Positions 1-11,598 of a stretch of DNA of 64,000 nt are shown here, piece after piece. Position 1 is the stretch's first letter. Each line of letters opens with the position of its first letter. A program made the position numbers and the translations under genes. The stretch covers positions 1 through 64,000 of the forward strand of contig JAYMSP010000079.1 of NCBI GenBank assembly GCA_036897095.1. The letters run 5' to 3'. Source of the stretch: Plantago elongata (lineage: Eukaryota; Streptophyta; Magnoliopsida; Lamiales; Plantaginaceae). A model generated the notes under the pieces. That model was given only the letters and a program-made list of their open reading frames with translations, made no database searches and was not told where the DNA came from.

Positions 1-2900
1 AGGATATTCAGCTGGCGAGGAGGATTCGGGGTGAAAGGGCTTAGGTTTTGGTTAATTTTATTGGAATTTGGGGATTTAGGTATATAGGCCGTCTGTTTGA
101 TGTAGTAAAGAAGTTTGTAGCTTTTGCTGGATTTGGTTATCTGAATTGAAGTAATTTCCGTTTCATTTTGCAATTCATGTTTATTACTTCGATTTTCGTT
201 TTGGTATTTGTTCTTTCTAATTAGCTTGTAGAACCAGTAGCTGACCCTAGTTTCAGAAGCTCAGAATCAGTGAAAATGCAATAAACTGATATCTGATTCG
301 TGACTCTTGATCTAATCTGAATCGTATTAAGCTTTAAATGATCATAATCTGTCTGATGTTGCTTTGAAAAATCGGTTTTGATGCTAGTAGGCTTGTTTGA
401 GAAAGTTTAAGTAGTGTGATCTTTGCTGATTGTCTCTACTTGTTTGCTGTTTCAAGTTTCCGATAGTATCTTGTTAGTAGGTGCAATGATTTATCTCTAC
501 TCTTCATCGATTAGGCGTAATTGGTTAGTGATAGAACTTGGAATCTGGGTAATTTGTGGGCAGGTGAAATCTGGAATCTGCAGTAAGGAGATATCCATTG
601 ATGCTGCAATGACGCTAGTACAAGGTAGCATTTTGGTTCCTTTTCTTCTTATTGTGCTTATGAATGCTGATTATCTCGATTTCTCTACTGTTTCGACTTT
701 TTAACAGGTATACTGAATTACTGATCTATCTCCGTTCTTCATCGACTAGGCTTATGTGGATAGCAATCGGGTAGCTCGGTGATTTTGGGTGTTGGCGAAT
801 CTTGAATAGATGGGACAGTGAAGCCAATCTGGCTGGTCCAAGACACTTAAGGTCATCTCGTTCCTTTCAGTCCTTTTACTCAGATCAAACTGGCATGGAA
901 TGGTATGGTCTGTGAGTTTTTTTCCTTACCAAATGCTAGGCTGCTAGACTATATGCAATAATAAGTTAACAACCTTTCGATTCAATTTATGTACATACGA
1001 GTTATTATGAAAGCTAGAGACGTAACTAATCGTTACACATATTTTTATAAGGTACGATAGTTCAACATTACAAGAAAACGGATTAACGGTTGCTCCACGA
1101 TATTATACTGAAACTCATAAATTTCCAAATAAATCATCAAGTAAGACTCTGTTCTCTTCAACTGATATTTCTTGAACTAAACTGAATTAATATATAAAAT
1201 ATAACTAAGCAGAACTGAATTGAACTAAAATAATTTTAATTGAAGGAGAACCTAACCTAATTAGTGCGTATGCACATTTACATTGCTATAAATTAATTTG
1301 ATGATTTTATCTATGTTTATCAAAGTAATTAATGTGTTCCGACACTAATAATGCGTTTATTATAATAATACTTTGATAATTTAACCGACGTCTAATAGTC
1401 TGAAGCATAGCAGTATCACACATTATTGTTCCTCCCAATTGGCACTTGCATTTAAGCATACCAACACGCTGAATCCCTGTCAATAATAAAATATCATCTT
1501 GGACAAACAACTCTGATTCTAGATACTGTTGTATGATAATTTGGTGAAAGAAAATGCATAGACAAAAATTTCGGGACTGATTGAGATAGAATTTGAGTGT
1601 ACCTTTTCAATTGAAATTGAATTTTTTTATAAAATATTCGATTTAAATCGAGAAATGACCGTTCCAACGATATGACAAACGGGACCGAATCGTATTTGCA
1701 ATCTTAGAGTTATTGTGGAATATTCCAGGTCCAATTGAATAATGTATTACTGATGATTTTGTTTCCACGAAAGATGTGTAGTAAGCTAGTTGCAAAGGTG
1801 AAGTGGACCACAGTGGGCACACTACAAAATTTCAGGCAATAAACAAGAAATTTGTTGGATATGTGGACAAGACCTCAACAGTCATCTTAGACCATGTTTT
1901 CAAGGACAGTGACTCAATTATTGTCCCAGTCTATTGCAGCGTCCATCCTCCACCCAAGATAACATAATTACTAATTTATCCGTTCCCTTCTAAACTTTTT
2001 AATTTATTATTTTTATTAAAACTTTTCATTTCATTATATTCATTTTTAACTCAACTTTAATATTAAAATATTCTAACAACAACTCAAAATTACATGTCAT
2101 GCCTCTTAATTATAAACAAAAGTAATCTTGTCTTATTATTATATTTATAAAAATGTAACCTCATCATATTTTTTGAACCTAAAAATTATTTGAAAAATTT
2201 ATGATGAAATGGAGAAAGTATTTCGATGAAGAATTTATATGAATATTAAACGATTCATCAAACAGATTACTATCTATTAAAGTTGAAACTTGTAAAGTGA
2301 ATCGTGAGAAACATTTCATTGCAATTTATGTTGAAAATATTTACACTTTAAATGGTACATGAAATAATAATTCATTAATATGACATGCATATCTTCAAAA
2401 ATTATTTGAGTTAATGCACATGTAGGAATTGTCAAATTTGACTAAGACGTCTACTTTGGGAGCGTTTGAGCCATTGGAGTGTTGGGTATGTTGAACAACT
2501 GTGTAACAGATTCATAGCTTTATTTTATATTTACACCCCTCTAATTTTTGTCATAAAATACGAAAATATAAAACTAAAATAAAGAAGTATAACAATACTA
2601 AAATAACTACACAATTTTAACTTCCATATAATACATTTTTTTCCACAAGTCAATTAGAACTTATTTAATATTATTATGTAACCATAAACCGAATAGCGTG
2701 TTTGATGATAAATCGAAGCGTGTTTGATGGTGTAGTACTTTATTCTCTTCATCCTATCAAATGTAATATGAAAAATAACTAAATAAATTTAAATTGAACT
2801 AACACGTTTAACTAAAATTAAAAATTTTCAGATGAAAAAATAAATTCTCACTAACCGAACTTTTTTAAATTCGGGTCTTCAAATATCAAATTAAGAAACA
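1..2900. other. non-coding stretch, left edge
   Basis: No reading frame here looks like a conserved protein. The first 700 bases are T-rich and intron- or leader-like, and contain two similar stretches (about 480-560 and 720-790, sharing a TCTTCATCGA(T/C)TAGGC core). They may be the 5' leader or the 3' end of a gene lying to the left, which cannot be decided here. From about 900 to 2900 the sequence is AT-rich spacer with one degenerate Stowaway-like element, listed separately. Confidence 0.5.
1971..2221. mobile_element. degenerate Stowaway-like MITE
   Basis: The left end contains ATCCGTTCCCTT and the right end ATGGAGAAAGTA, which resemble the inverted CTCC(G)TTCC.../...GGGAGTA termini of plant Stowaway (Tc1/mariner) MITEs. 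The roughly 250-bp interior is AT-rich and non-coding. The ends are diverged and no clean TA target duplication is visible, so this is a likely old copy rather than a certain one. Confidence 0.35.
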
Positions 2901-2910
2901 TGTGTATGTG

Positions 2911-2919
2911 TATATAAAG
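2911..2919 (+). promoter_or_regulatory. TATA box of the 3055 gene
   Basis: TATATAAAG lies 136 bases before the ATG at 3055, a normal distance for a plant TATA box with a leader of about 100 bases. It is the only strong TATA motif just upstream of this gene. Confidence 0.5.
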
Positions 2920-3054
2920 TAACAACAATAATGCATTGAAAAAATTCCCTAAACCATAACCACCAAAAATTCAAAATAAATAGCCAGCCCACCACCATAG
3001 ACTCTCTCAAAGCCAGTGCAAACAAACACAAACACATCAATATCAAGAATCAAA

Positions 3055-3441
3055 ATGGAAGACGTCGTCATAGTCGCCGCACCACCGCTCAACCACCAAC
3101 TCCGCCACCGCCGCACCTCCCTCTCCGACCTCGAGCTGCTCACGATCAAGCCCCCCAACGCTCCGCCAACCTACACTTCCATAAAGGACCTGCTGCTCCC
3201 AGTAAACGCCGTCAACTCGCCCAAGCCCAATACTCCACACCATGTCCACCCCGGAACGGATATCTGTATCCGTAACAGGCTCGTGCAGCAGGCTGCGTGG
3301 GCCTACCTCCAGCCCATGTCGAGTAGCTCGGGCGGGAGAGCTCAGAGCTTCTTTCGTCGGATTTGGCCGCGTGTTAGTGAGATTGTGGCTCGGGTTTTCG
3401 ATTGGGTTCTGAGGGTTGTTGGGATCAGAGTCTGCAGGTAG
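3055..3441 (+). CDS. small plant-specific protein, function unknown
   Basis: A single-exon reading frame of 128 residues. The first ATG in frame is at 3055; the frame is open a little further upstream but only with GTG. The codon use (GCC, CTC, CCG) is much richer in GC than the flanks, as expected of real coding DNA. The N-terminal half is proline- and serine-rich. The middle has a TSIKDLLLP segment and then RNRLVQQAAWAYLQPM, which I recall as the conserved core of a family of small plant proteins without an assigned role. The C-terminus is amphipathic to hydrophobic (FDWVLRVVGIRV) and could touch a membrane. No signal peptide or catalytic motif is visible. A TATA box sits at 2911. Just past the stop is a short imperfect direct repeat (about 3460-3490 and 3517-3547, CTAGATAA(T/G)TTATCT core). 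Confidence 0.7.
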   Translation: MEDVVIVAAPPLNHQLRHRRTSLSDLELLTIKPPNAPPTYTSIKDLLLPVNAVNSPKPNTPHHVHPGTDICIRNRLVQQAAWAYLQPMSSSSGGRAQSFFRRIWPRVSEIVARVFDWVLRVVGIRVCR

Positions 3442-5754
3442 CAGGAGGAGTTGCGTGTACGTGTCTAGATAATTTATCTATAGACCGTCAGGATTGGAAT
3501 GTTGAGATAGCAGGAAGTGCGTCTCTAGATAAGTTATCTGCAGACCGAGATGAGTTGTCTATGTTGACGGTCTCGAGACTCTGTGTACTAGAAATTAGGA
3601 ACTGGATGAAATGGGGATTTTTTTTTTTTACTTTGTGTTGATTGAATGATCATTTGATTGTAGGGAATATATATGGATACATTTACCTCAATTGTAATAT
3701 GAATGAATAAATGAAATTATTGACTGCTATTGTCGTTGTTATGGTGAGAACTGGCATAGCTATCAAACTGATTCTCTCTGTTATCAGTAGAACTTGCTTC
3801 ATTGGAGAATTTTGGAGTGGTGATTCGTGGTTTCCTATTGGCCTTATGTTGGAGGTATTTTTGTTTTGTTTAGTTGTTAAAATTGTGATGTTTTCATCTT
3901 GTGTTTTCGTATATTGATGATACGGTCTGGTTTGATGTACTGATTATACTATGATGGTGTTAATGAGCTGAAGTCGATTGCATATTTGTGTGTGAATGAG
4001 GATTCTATTATCGAATAATGATTTTATCGAGCTGAAGTTGATTGCTTGTGGATACTGGATAAATTGATACAGATACCTCGTACCTTACATGAATGGAGAT
4101 AAATAACTAAGGCTAGGAACATGTATTGGTTAATTGTGTTAAATACTCAGAAATTTTCACTTACTGCTAATTTGCTGTCCTGAGTTTGATTGAGTGAATA
4201 TGCTATAATCGTATACCATTTGGTTTGGGTTTTTTGGACATGTTCTCAACATATGCACATTTCTTTCCAGTTCGTATTTTAATGGGGCAGTCTTGGCTAT
4301 AATAAGTTCCATTGATTTAAGTATTGGCATGAATTTTGTTTTCCGGCCTGGAAGGGTGATTTGGGCTGCAAGACGGGAGAATCATGGTGTAGCAGATGAA
4401 TGTTATGACCCTTGGCCTTATGGGGCAAGTCTGGAAGGGCAGTCAGGATGAAGGATCATTATTGGAAGCTTATTCATAAAGCTGGAATCTGAATTATCTA
4501 ATGATAAGCAAAAGGATGATTGGCCTACTTTTCTCTTTTAGTTCTTTGCTTTTTACTAGTGGAATACATTTTTGGCTAAACTAATCATAGTTATGAGTAG
4601 TGCGCGCTATAGCCACACAAGATGGCTAAGGGATCCTTTTTGCTACAAATGACTGCAGCAATGTACCTTTCTTTATAAAGTCGAGAAGTGTTCTGTTTAC
4701 TAGTTTGATTCCCCATTCATGTGTTGTGTGTCCTTGACTAACCCTACTTAGAGATGATTCTGAGATTTCCTGATGGGCCATTCGAGTTCTGTTGTCTCTA
4801 TCTGCTGAATGATTCCTGAAATGTGTGCTTGCAAAGTCGGAAAGATAATCTGAGTAGTTACTATAGCTCTTTAATTTGTGTCAGTTCTTTCATGACTTGC
4901 TTCAGATACCCTCTGGAAGATACATGACAAGCCCTGTCCATGCCGTGTCTAATAGGTCCTAGGAGTTGCAGTTCTCATCTCTGGAAGATGCAGGACGAAA
5001 TAATTATGCTGCGGCTGGAGATTGTGGTTGAGATCTTCATTAAGGTATGTGTTGCAGCCGACAATTTTACAAAGGTTCAAGCATGATCTTCATTCTTAAG
5101 GTTGTTTTGAGAATTCCTTGCAATGTGGTATAAATTTTGTCATTCATTCAATACTGCAGATTTATTGCTTAGGATGTCCTGCGACATAAGAATTGTATTT
5201 TGTTGTTTACGCATAAGGTTGTCGTTCTAGTACCTATGCGTAAACAACAAAATATAAGACTACTCACGACATAGTTCGTGATACCCAAGCTGAAAGAAAC
5301 TTAATTTGCCTCACCAGGACTACTGCTGGTGTAACAAAGTTACCAGACTCCTGATCTAACTGAGCTGAAAGGCATCTTGAACACTGGATGTCTGGATGAG
5401 CTGTTGCCCGTTCCTCACAAACATCTCAAGCAGAAGAGATGCCAAAGTGCGAACATCCTAAGTGTCAAGATTAATCACAAAACTCGACTCCAACTTGAAG
5501 AATAATTCATCTCTCCGTTCAAGTTGTATTCTATCTTATCGCATTTTGTATTACATATCTTATATAGCTTGTTTTTCGTTTCCTGGTTGAATAACTTATC
5601 TAGTTTATGTCTAACAGGCTTCTTTTAATTTCTATTCTTGTATTACTTACTTCAATTAAATCAATTGATCATTTATTAATATGATATCGTTTTCTCTCAA
5701 TTTCTACCACTACCTTAATGCCAAAAGGGTAGTCATGTCAACAAAATGCCAAAA
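3442..5754. other. non-coding, contains diverged duplicate of 7.6-8.2 kb
   Basis: No conserved coding frame. From about 4560 to 5060 the sequence is a diverged copy of about 7670-8175: both share, in order, a GTTGTCTCT run, a TAGGTCCTAG(G/C) run, a GCAGTTCTCATCT run, a GGCTGGAGATT run and a final AAGGTATGT that reads as an exon end plus splice donor. The conserved donor suggests an untranslated leader exon, here ending at 5044 and in the other copy at 8159. A short hairpin at 5196-5254 is listed separately. Confidence 0.5.
5196..5254. repeat. short near-perfect hairpin
   Basis: The left arm 5196-5219 and right arm 5232-5254 are reverse complements over about 23 bases with one bulged base (core TTGTTGTTTACGCATA), separated by a 12-base loop. 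The arms are too good to be chance in this AT-rich stretch. It could be a tiny foldback element or the stem of a transcript; nothing shows which. Confidence 0.6.
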
Positions 5755-6201
5755 AATATTTTAAGTACTAGAATGTAGCAGTTTTAATTTTAATACAGAT
5801 GAATAACACTCTAATTTAAGTACAGTACAACAACAACCCGTCCAATTGACGTGTAATTTTCAATTTCTTGGCGAGTTAGTCGACGTGGCAGAGAAATTCT
5901 AATTGGGTTATCCAATTCTCTCAATTTTTACCCGATTTCTATCTAAAAGCTAACAACATCTCATTAGGTATGGTATCATCTTCAATAGGTAGTGTTGTGA
6001 GGCTCCTACGTCAATTCGGGTTAAAATTGAGAGAATTGGACAGCTCAATCGGAATTCCGACTGTCATGTAGGCAAACTCGCCGAGAAATTGAAAATTACA
6101 TGTTAATTGGACGGGTTGTTGTTGTACTGTACTTAAATTGAACGGTGTCATTCAGCTATATCAAAATTGAAACTGCTACATTATAATGTACTTAAAATAT
6201 T
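5755..6201. mobile_element. 447-bp foldback MITE
   Basis: The ends AATATTTTAAGTAC (5755) and GTAC(A)TTAAAATATT (6201) are inverted, and the inverted similarity continues inward for about 180 bases on each side. It includes CTACATT/AATGTAG, AACAACAACCCGTCCAATT against AATTGGACGGGTTGTTGTT, and CAATTCTCTCAATTTT against AAAATTGAGAGAATTG. Only about 80 central bases are unpaired. There is no coding capacity. The long-stem shape fits foldback or Mutator-like MITEs; I see no unambiguous target-site duplication, so the superfamily is open. Confidence 0.75.
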
Positions 6202-6819
6202 ATTTTACCATAGAAGTCTCAAGTTTACTTTAAGCAGATTATGGAAGGGGGTTTGAGTTAGTTAACATGCAATAAACTATGCTTAGAGTTGCCGGTGAGT
6301 AGGTCTCCTACGAGGTGGTCTTGTGAATAGATTATTTACCCCTTCTTTTGTATGATCAAGTTTAAATTTACATAAATTCTTCATTCATAGCCTTCAATAT
6401 GCCAAAGTGTGATGGAAACTTTCAAAGTAAGAAATGATTAAAAAATAATGTAACAATTTAAGTTAAAAATGATAATGTAAAAGTCGAACTTGATGAACTG
6501 GCAATTGTATAAATTCAATAAAAGTAAAATTTTCTGATTTAGATCGTTCTCAAATATTAATATATGTATATTTTTCATAATTCTTTTAATTATAAAAGAT
6601 AATATAAAATTTGAATAAGTTAGACGTCTGAATAACGATTAAAAGTATTTTTTTCATGTGTTATCATAAAAATTGAAGCATTTATACTATATCAACATTG
6701 TATTTCTCATACACGAAAGATTATCTCGTTTTCGTAAATACTTTAGTCAAACAAATTATATTTTCTTAACGACAAAGCTCGGTAGCTAGATTAGTAAAGT
6801 AGAAATCACTGACTTTAGA

Positions 6820-8159
6820 ACTACACCGAAGCAAACTCTCCGATCTCTGTTTTCCGGCAACGGTTTACTCATCACTGTGCAAGAAAATGGAAATTGGCTC
6901 GAATGGAGAAGAACCCACTTCATGTGCCCAGCTTTACACCATCAATTTGATGCCTTTTTTGAAATCCATGAAAAAACTCAAGGGGTTTCTTGATTTTCTT
7001 AACCAGCTAGGTACTTTCTTTCGTTTCAGTTTACTCTTATTGCTGTATTTCTTTATACGCTGAAAATAGTGTTATGTTTTGCAGTACTACTTTGTTTAGC
7101 TTTTGGTGTAGTAGACAGCACTCTATACATTTTGTAGTGTATACAGATTTATTATTATTTTTTTCTAATTGTACTGAGAGAGGATTTTTATTGAATCTAA
7201 CTGCAGTTAGGATTGACATGTCTGTGTGGAATGGTATTGAACATTTGATTTCTCCTTTTGTCTGCTTTTCAAAATTTGATTATCATCTCCTCATTTTTTT
7301 TTGATTGTGTTTGTGTTTCTTGCTTTTCTTCCATTTTATTGAGTATTTCAGTTTGATTTCATTGCTGTATAGTGCTATGTTATGCAGTACTAGATTTTTG
7401 GCGTAGTATATAGCATTGTATACAGGTTGTGTAGGCGTAGAAAGGTGACTGGACTTTGTTGTCGCCTTTCAAAATTTGATTATGATCTCATTTTTGGTAG
7501 TGTCTGTTACTCTTCTTCCATTATGTTTTAATATATTGGTTGTTCATAAAGCAATGCACTGTAGAAAGAATAGTTTTTATAGAAGTAGTTTATGGATAAT
7601 TTTCTCTTCTATTATGTCTGTTTCTGGTAGTTGCGAAACTAATAAAATTATTTATTGAGTTATTGTTGTCTTCAGAGCCGCACTATAACCACACTGCCAC
7701 ACTGTAAACCTGTCAAAGCATATTATGTATAGCAGCAGTGTGGCTCAGATCTCTGATTAGTATAGTAGAGTATTTCACCTTATAAAGTTGGGAAATTGTC
7801 TGTTTTGCATTCTTATTCCTGATGCACAGTTGTATGTCCTCGAGTCAACCGGTAAATGTTAGAAGTTTCTTAAGATGCTTTTGAGTTATGTTGTCTCTTG
7901 TGACTGAATGGTTCTGTAAACATGTATTTTGTGTCTAGAGAAACTTGGTGGCTGCTTTCTCTAATCTGCTAGCTAATATATAACTTTGACTGAGGTGGGA
8001 CACTATACAACATATTGCTCTTCTCACTCCATGTCTTACTTCCGTACAGTGTCTGCTAGGTCCTAGCAAATGCAGTTCTCATCTACAAAAGACACGGAAA
8101 GCGTCTGGATGAAGCAGTTGAGCTATGGCTGGAGATTTTCGTTTGAGACCTTCATGAAG
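6820..8159 (+). other. probable 5' leader exons upstream of the RRM-like gene
   Basis: A possible first exon holds ATG at 6886 and a short open frame starting MEIGSNGEEPTSCAQLYT, ending at a GT donor after 7008. A second possible exon is 8051-8159, with an acceptor after TTCCGTACAG and donor AAG|GTATGT; that donor is conserved in the duplicate near 5044. Joining the two puts a stop a few codons into the second, so the frame would be a 45-codon upstream ORF rather than part of the RRM-like protein. The link to the gene at 11599 (which begins just after an acceptor, TTATTTCAG at about 11570) is inference from order and strand only. The leader exon(s) could instead belong to a separate non-coding transcript. 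Confidence 0.35.
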
Positions 8160-11100
8160 GTATGTTCTGAATCCTAGATCTTTGTAATGGTTCAAGCACG
8201 GGTCTTTAAATCATCTTTCATAGTTCTCATAACTTGGTTCATACTTGTTGGCTTATGATGAGATGCCTGTATATTTTTTCTTTTGTCACGGCATTCTCAC
8301 TCCATAAATGTTTACCCACTGAAAATTTCTGTACTTAATGAGTGTCATCTTCTACATGGAATTTAAAAGCAGTCACCATCATCGATTTGTAGTAGTAACA
8401 TTACTCTTCATTCTTTTCACATATTAATTACACAAGTAATATTCTACTGGTGATATCTTATTTTAATTTGTGTTTTTTATTTTGTTTAAAATCTTATCCA
8501 TGTATGGTGCATCTGGAATAAAAGAAACTATAGATGCTTTGATGATTTTCCTGAAAACTTCAATAATATATTACTAGGAATAAATGAGAAAAAGAGAGGA
8601 AGAAAGGGAATCAAATATAATCCAAGAAAATTCAATGTGTTTCGGATCATGGTAATATTTTACGTATTTTTTCTTCATTTCTCCCTGGTATACGTGCGAC
8701 TAATCCAGCCGAGCACTGCCGGGCCATATTCTGAGGGGGCAGCTTTCCTAGTGGTGTTTCTTGCATTCACAAGATTCGAACTCGAGACCTTGTTTAAGAA
8801 TGATTTCTTGAAAGTGCATATGAATTCCACAATCCAGCAATGTCCTAGGTTTCAAGTGTTAAGCATCCAATTTAAAGCATTTTGTCGTTTATGCATCATG
8901 CCAAAGTATCATGTTGTTCTTGATCCACTTGACCGTTGTACAAAAGGTATTTTGTGATCAACTATTGTTTCTAACTGTTATGTTCCAATTTGTTCTGAAT
9001 AGTACCGTGCATGAAACATAAATAGCATTTGTCGTTTATGCATCATACCAAATCTATTATTATGTAGCAACTTTTCTGGCTTCTGAATAGTGCATTGTCG
9101 TTTATGTAGACGTCTACTGCGTAGTACCTTGTATGGCGTGGAAAGAGTACGGAGTAATTGAATGCTACAATGCTATTAGTGTGCCACGTAAAATTCGTTA
9201 AACTGTAATTGATCATAAAGTAACATCCGTACAGTCCCAAATGAATCGTATCTATCATTATTTTTTGAGATCCATTCAGACTTAGAAACGACAAAGTGCC
9301 TGTTACCTGAGGAGCGGACTAAATTTCTTGCAGGACTACTTATTTACCGTGCGAGTAACCAGATCAACTACATTCTTGGTCAAATTGAGCTTGAAGATAT
9401 CTCTTAGAACAAATATCTAAGAATTTTGATGGGAAGATGATATGTCCTACTGAGATGCAGGAAATGACAAGCCGTAAGTGCTTTAGTACATTAATTGTTG
9501 ATGTTTTCTTAGATTGTCTTTCACAATTGTAAAGGTAATAACTAATAAGGTTAGCTCAAGTGGTTTACTTAACTTATACATTTTCCATTAACATGGAAAT
9601 AATATCTATAATTATATTGCATTATATCTTGGTTGCTTTGTTTCCTTTTTTGTACTTTACATTGGAGATACTAATTTTGTAGATTGATAGTTGATCTGGT
9701 AACAACTTGGCTTGTATTTTCTACTCCCTTAGTCTTTAAACAAAGTCCGATGGATTCAATTTACGGTGCCTTGTTTCCCTGAAAGCTCAAGTATTCGGAA
9801 TTATGTTAGAAAATGAACAGCAAAAAAAAGAGGAAGAAAGGAAGTCCAATATAAGCCAATAAAGTGTACAAACTTTCTATATTTTTGCAATCTTGAAGCT
9901 GGCTATATTGCTTCTCTAATTTTAACCTCTTTTAAGAATGATTTCATGAAAGAGCATTAGGATTCCCAATTCACCAATGTCTTGGATTAAATTTCCAAAA
10001 ACATCATTTTTTTTTCTGATATAATTCATAAAGAAGGGAAATGAGTCTGACCTGGCGGTTGTTAGGAGCGTTACTACGTTTTTTTGGCTTATTATAATTT
10101 TGTGGTACTCCTTTAGGTGAATGGTTGAGTTCATAGTTTTTTCCGCCTGTCTACATGTGTGACGTTTGAGATTTTTGTTGAGAAAGACTGACCGGAAACC
10201 AGAAAAGCATGAAAGTCTCTTTGGCTGATTGCTATAAATCCAATCATGCATTAATTGTCACCAACTAGAGATTATTATTACATTACTGAGGTAATTCCTA
10301 CTTGTCATATTTATTGCCTTTTCTTTTGAAAAACAGTGAATTTTACAGCCTCGACTTTATCCCAACTTTAGCCTGCCCATGCTGCTTTTTGTTGTATATA
10401 TAGGGCTCTAGGTTGTAGGGTTGAGTATCGAAAGAAATACATTTCTAAGCACTTCCTACAGTTTAGCTACTCACATCGCAGGTTTATTTCATTACTCATA
10501 CAAATGAGTTCTTATAATTGTTTGAGCTTTATAAGGCTGTAAATTTATTGCAAGTTTAGTTTGTGTATCTTGTGGAATAAACATGATGCGAAGGTTAAAC
10601 TTCCATTCTTCCACAGATGCTGTGAATCTGACTTCTTGCAGTCATCAGTCTGATGTTATGATTTTGTCACACATTGCATGCATCATTTGAACTGATCTCG
10701 GGATACATCTTTTATCAGCACATTTAAGATTTTTTAATGAATTTTCTCATTTACAATTCTTTTTCCAATTGAAATGAGAGGTGGGAAATACTTGATGATT
10801 TCTCCGTGCACCTCTTGTTTTAAGCTCTATTATGCCTTCTTCTGTTTTTATTTTTTATTTTTTGTTCTTCTACCTTTCTATTATTTTTTTAATAATACTT
10901 TTATAGTTCTGAACTTTTCTCCAAGAACATGCAGTCTTATTTTCTTTCAGTAGCAGATCGAAAACCTAACAGATCTAGCTTGCTGTTGTGATATTACTTC
11001 GTTTTTCTATCACAGACATACTTTCTGTGACCCGCACAAATATATTCCTTGGACTTTTAGAGTTTCTGGGCTGACAGCTTTTTATTTTCTGCAAGTTTGT

Positions 11101-11570
11101 GATATGTCATGATATGTCGTGTAATGAACATGATTCTGACGTTCAACTTCCATTCTTGCACTGTTGCACAGATGCTGTTAATTCTTTTAAAATTTCTGAC
11201 TTCTTGCAACCATTAATCCGATGTTATTTTGTGGGAAAAAATTGCTTACTGATTTGCAGAATACTGCATCTTTTTTCAGAATTTTCAAGATCATTTACAC
11301 TTTACAGCTATTTTCTTCACTTTGATGTTTTCGTTGTGCTACTCTAGTTTGAACTCTTCTGTGCCTTTTTTTCCTTCCCTTTCCTGTTAAAACATTTTCT
11401 TCTGTGTGTTAGGTTGGTTTTCTGTGTCAATAATTCTTTTCTAATTCTAAAATTTTCTCCTAGGGACATGGGTTTGTTCTTCAGAAGCAGTTCAAATTAA
11501 ATTCTGGAATTACACTACAACTTTTTGTTTCTACATTTCCAAAATAATGATATCGAGGTTGTTATTTCAG
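8160..11570. other. non-coding, with internal old tandem duplications
   Basis: No conserved protein. Several pairs of diverged copies are visible: about 8570-8860 against 9800-9985 (GAGGAAGAAAGG and TTTAAGAATGATTTC runs in the same order); about 8875-8910 against 9025-9055 (TTGTCGTTTATGCATCAT); and about 10575-10670 against 11120-11235 (AAC(A)TGAT..., CACAGATGCTGT, CTGACTTCTTGCA). A relic of the last unit also occurs at 13545-13580 in front of a pseudogene copy. The stretch therefore seems to be the repeatedly duplicated upstream part of the RRM-like gene. Confidence 0.5.
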
Positions 11571-11598
11571 GTTTTAGAAGCTCCCAGACACGCACTCA

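Noticed and set aside
423-704. 93-codon frame near the left edge
   Set aside because: It starts with a non-ATG codon, shows no protein-like conservation and has the T-rich composition of an intron or leader.
8637-8957. 106-codon frame
   Set aside because: No recognisable domain; part of the sequence recurs in diverged, frame-broken form at 9.8-10.0 kb, which fits duplicated non-coding DNA.
9922-10251. 109-codon minus-strand frame
   Set aside because: AT-rich, no known motif, and overlaps the duplicated non-coding unit.
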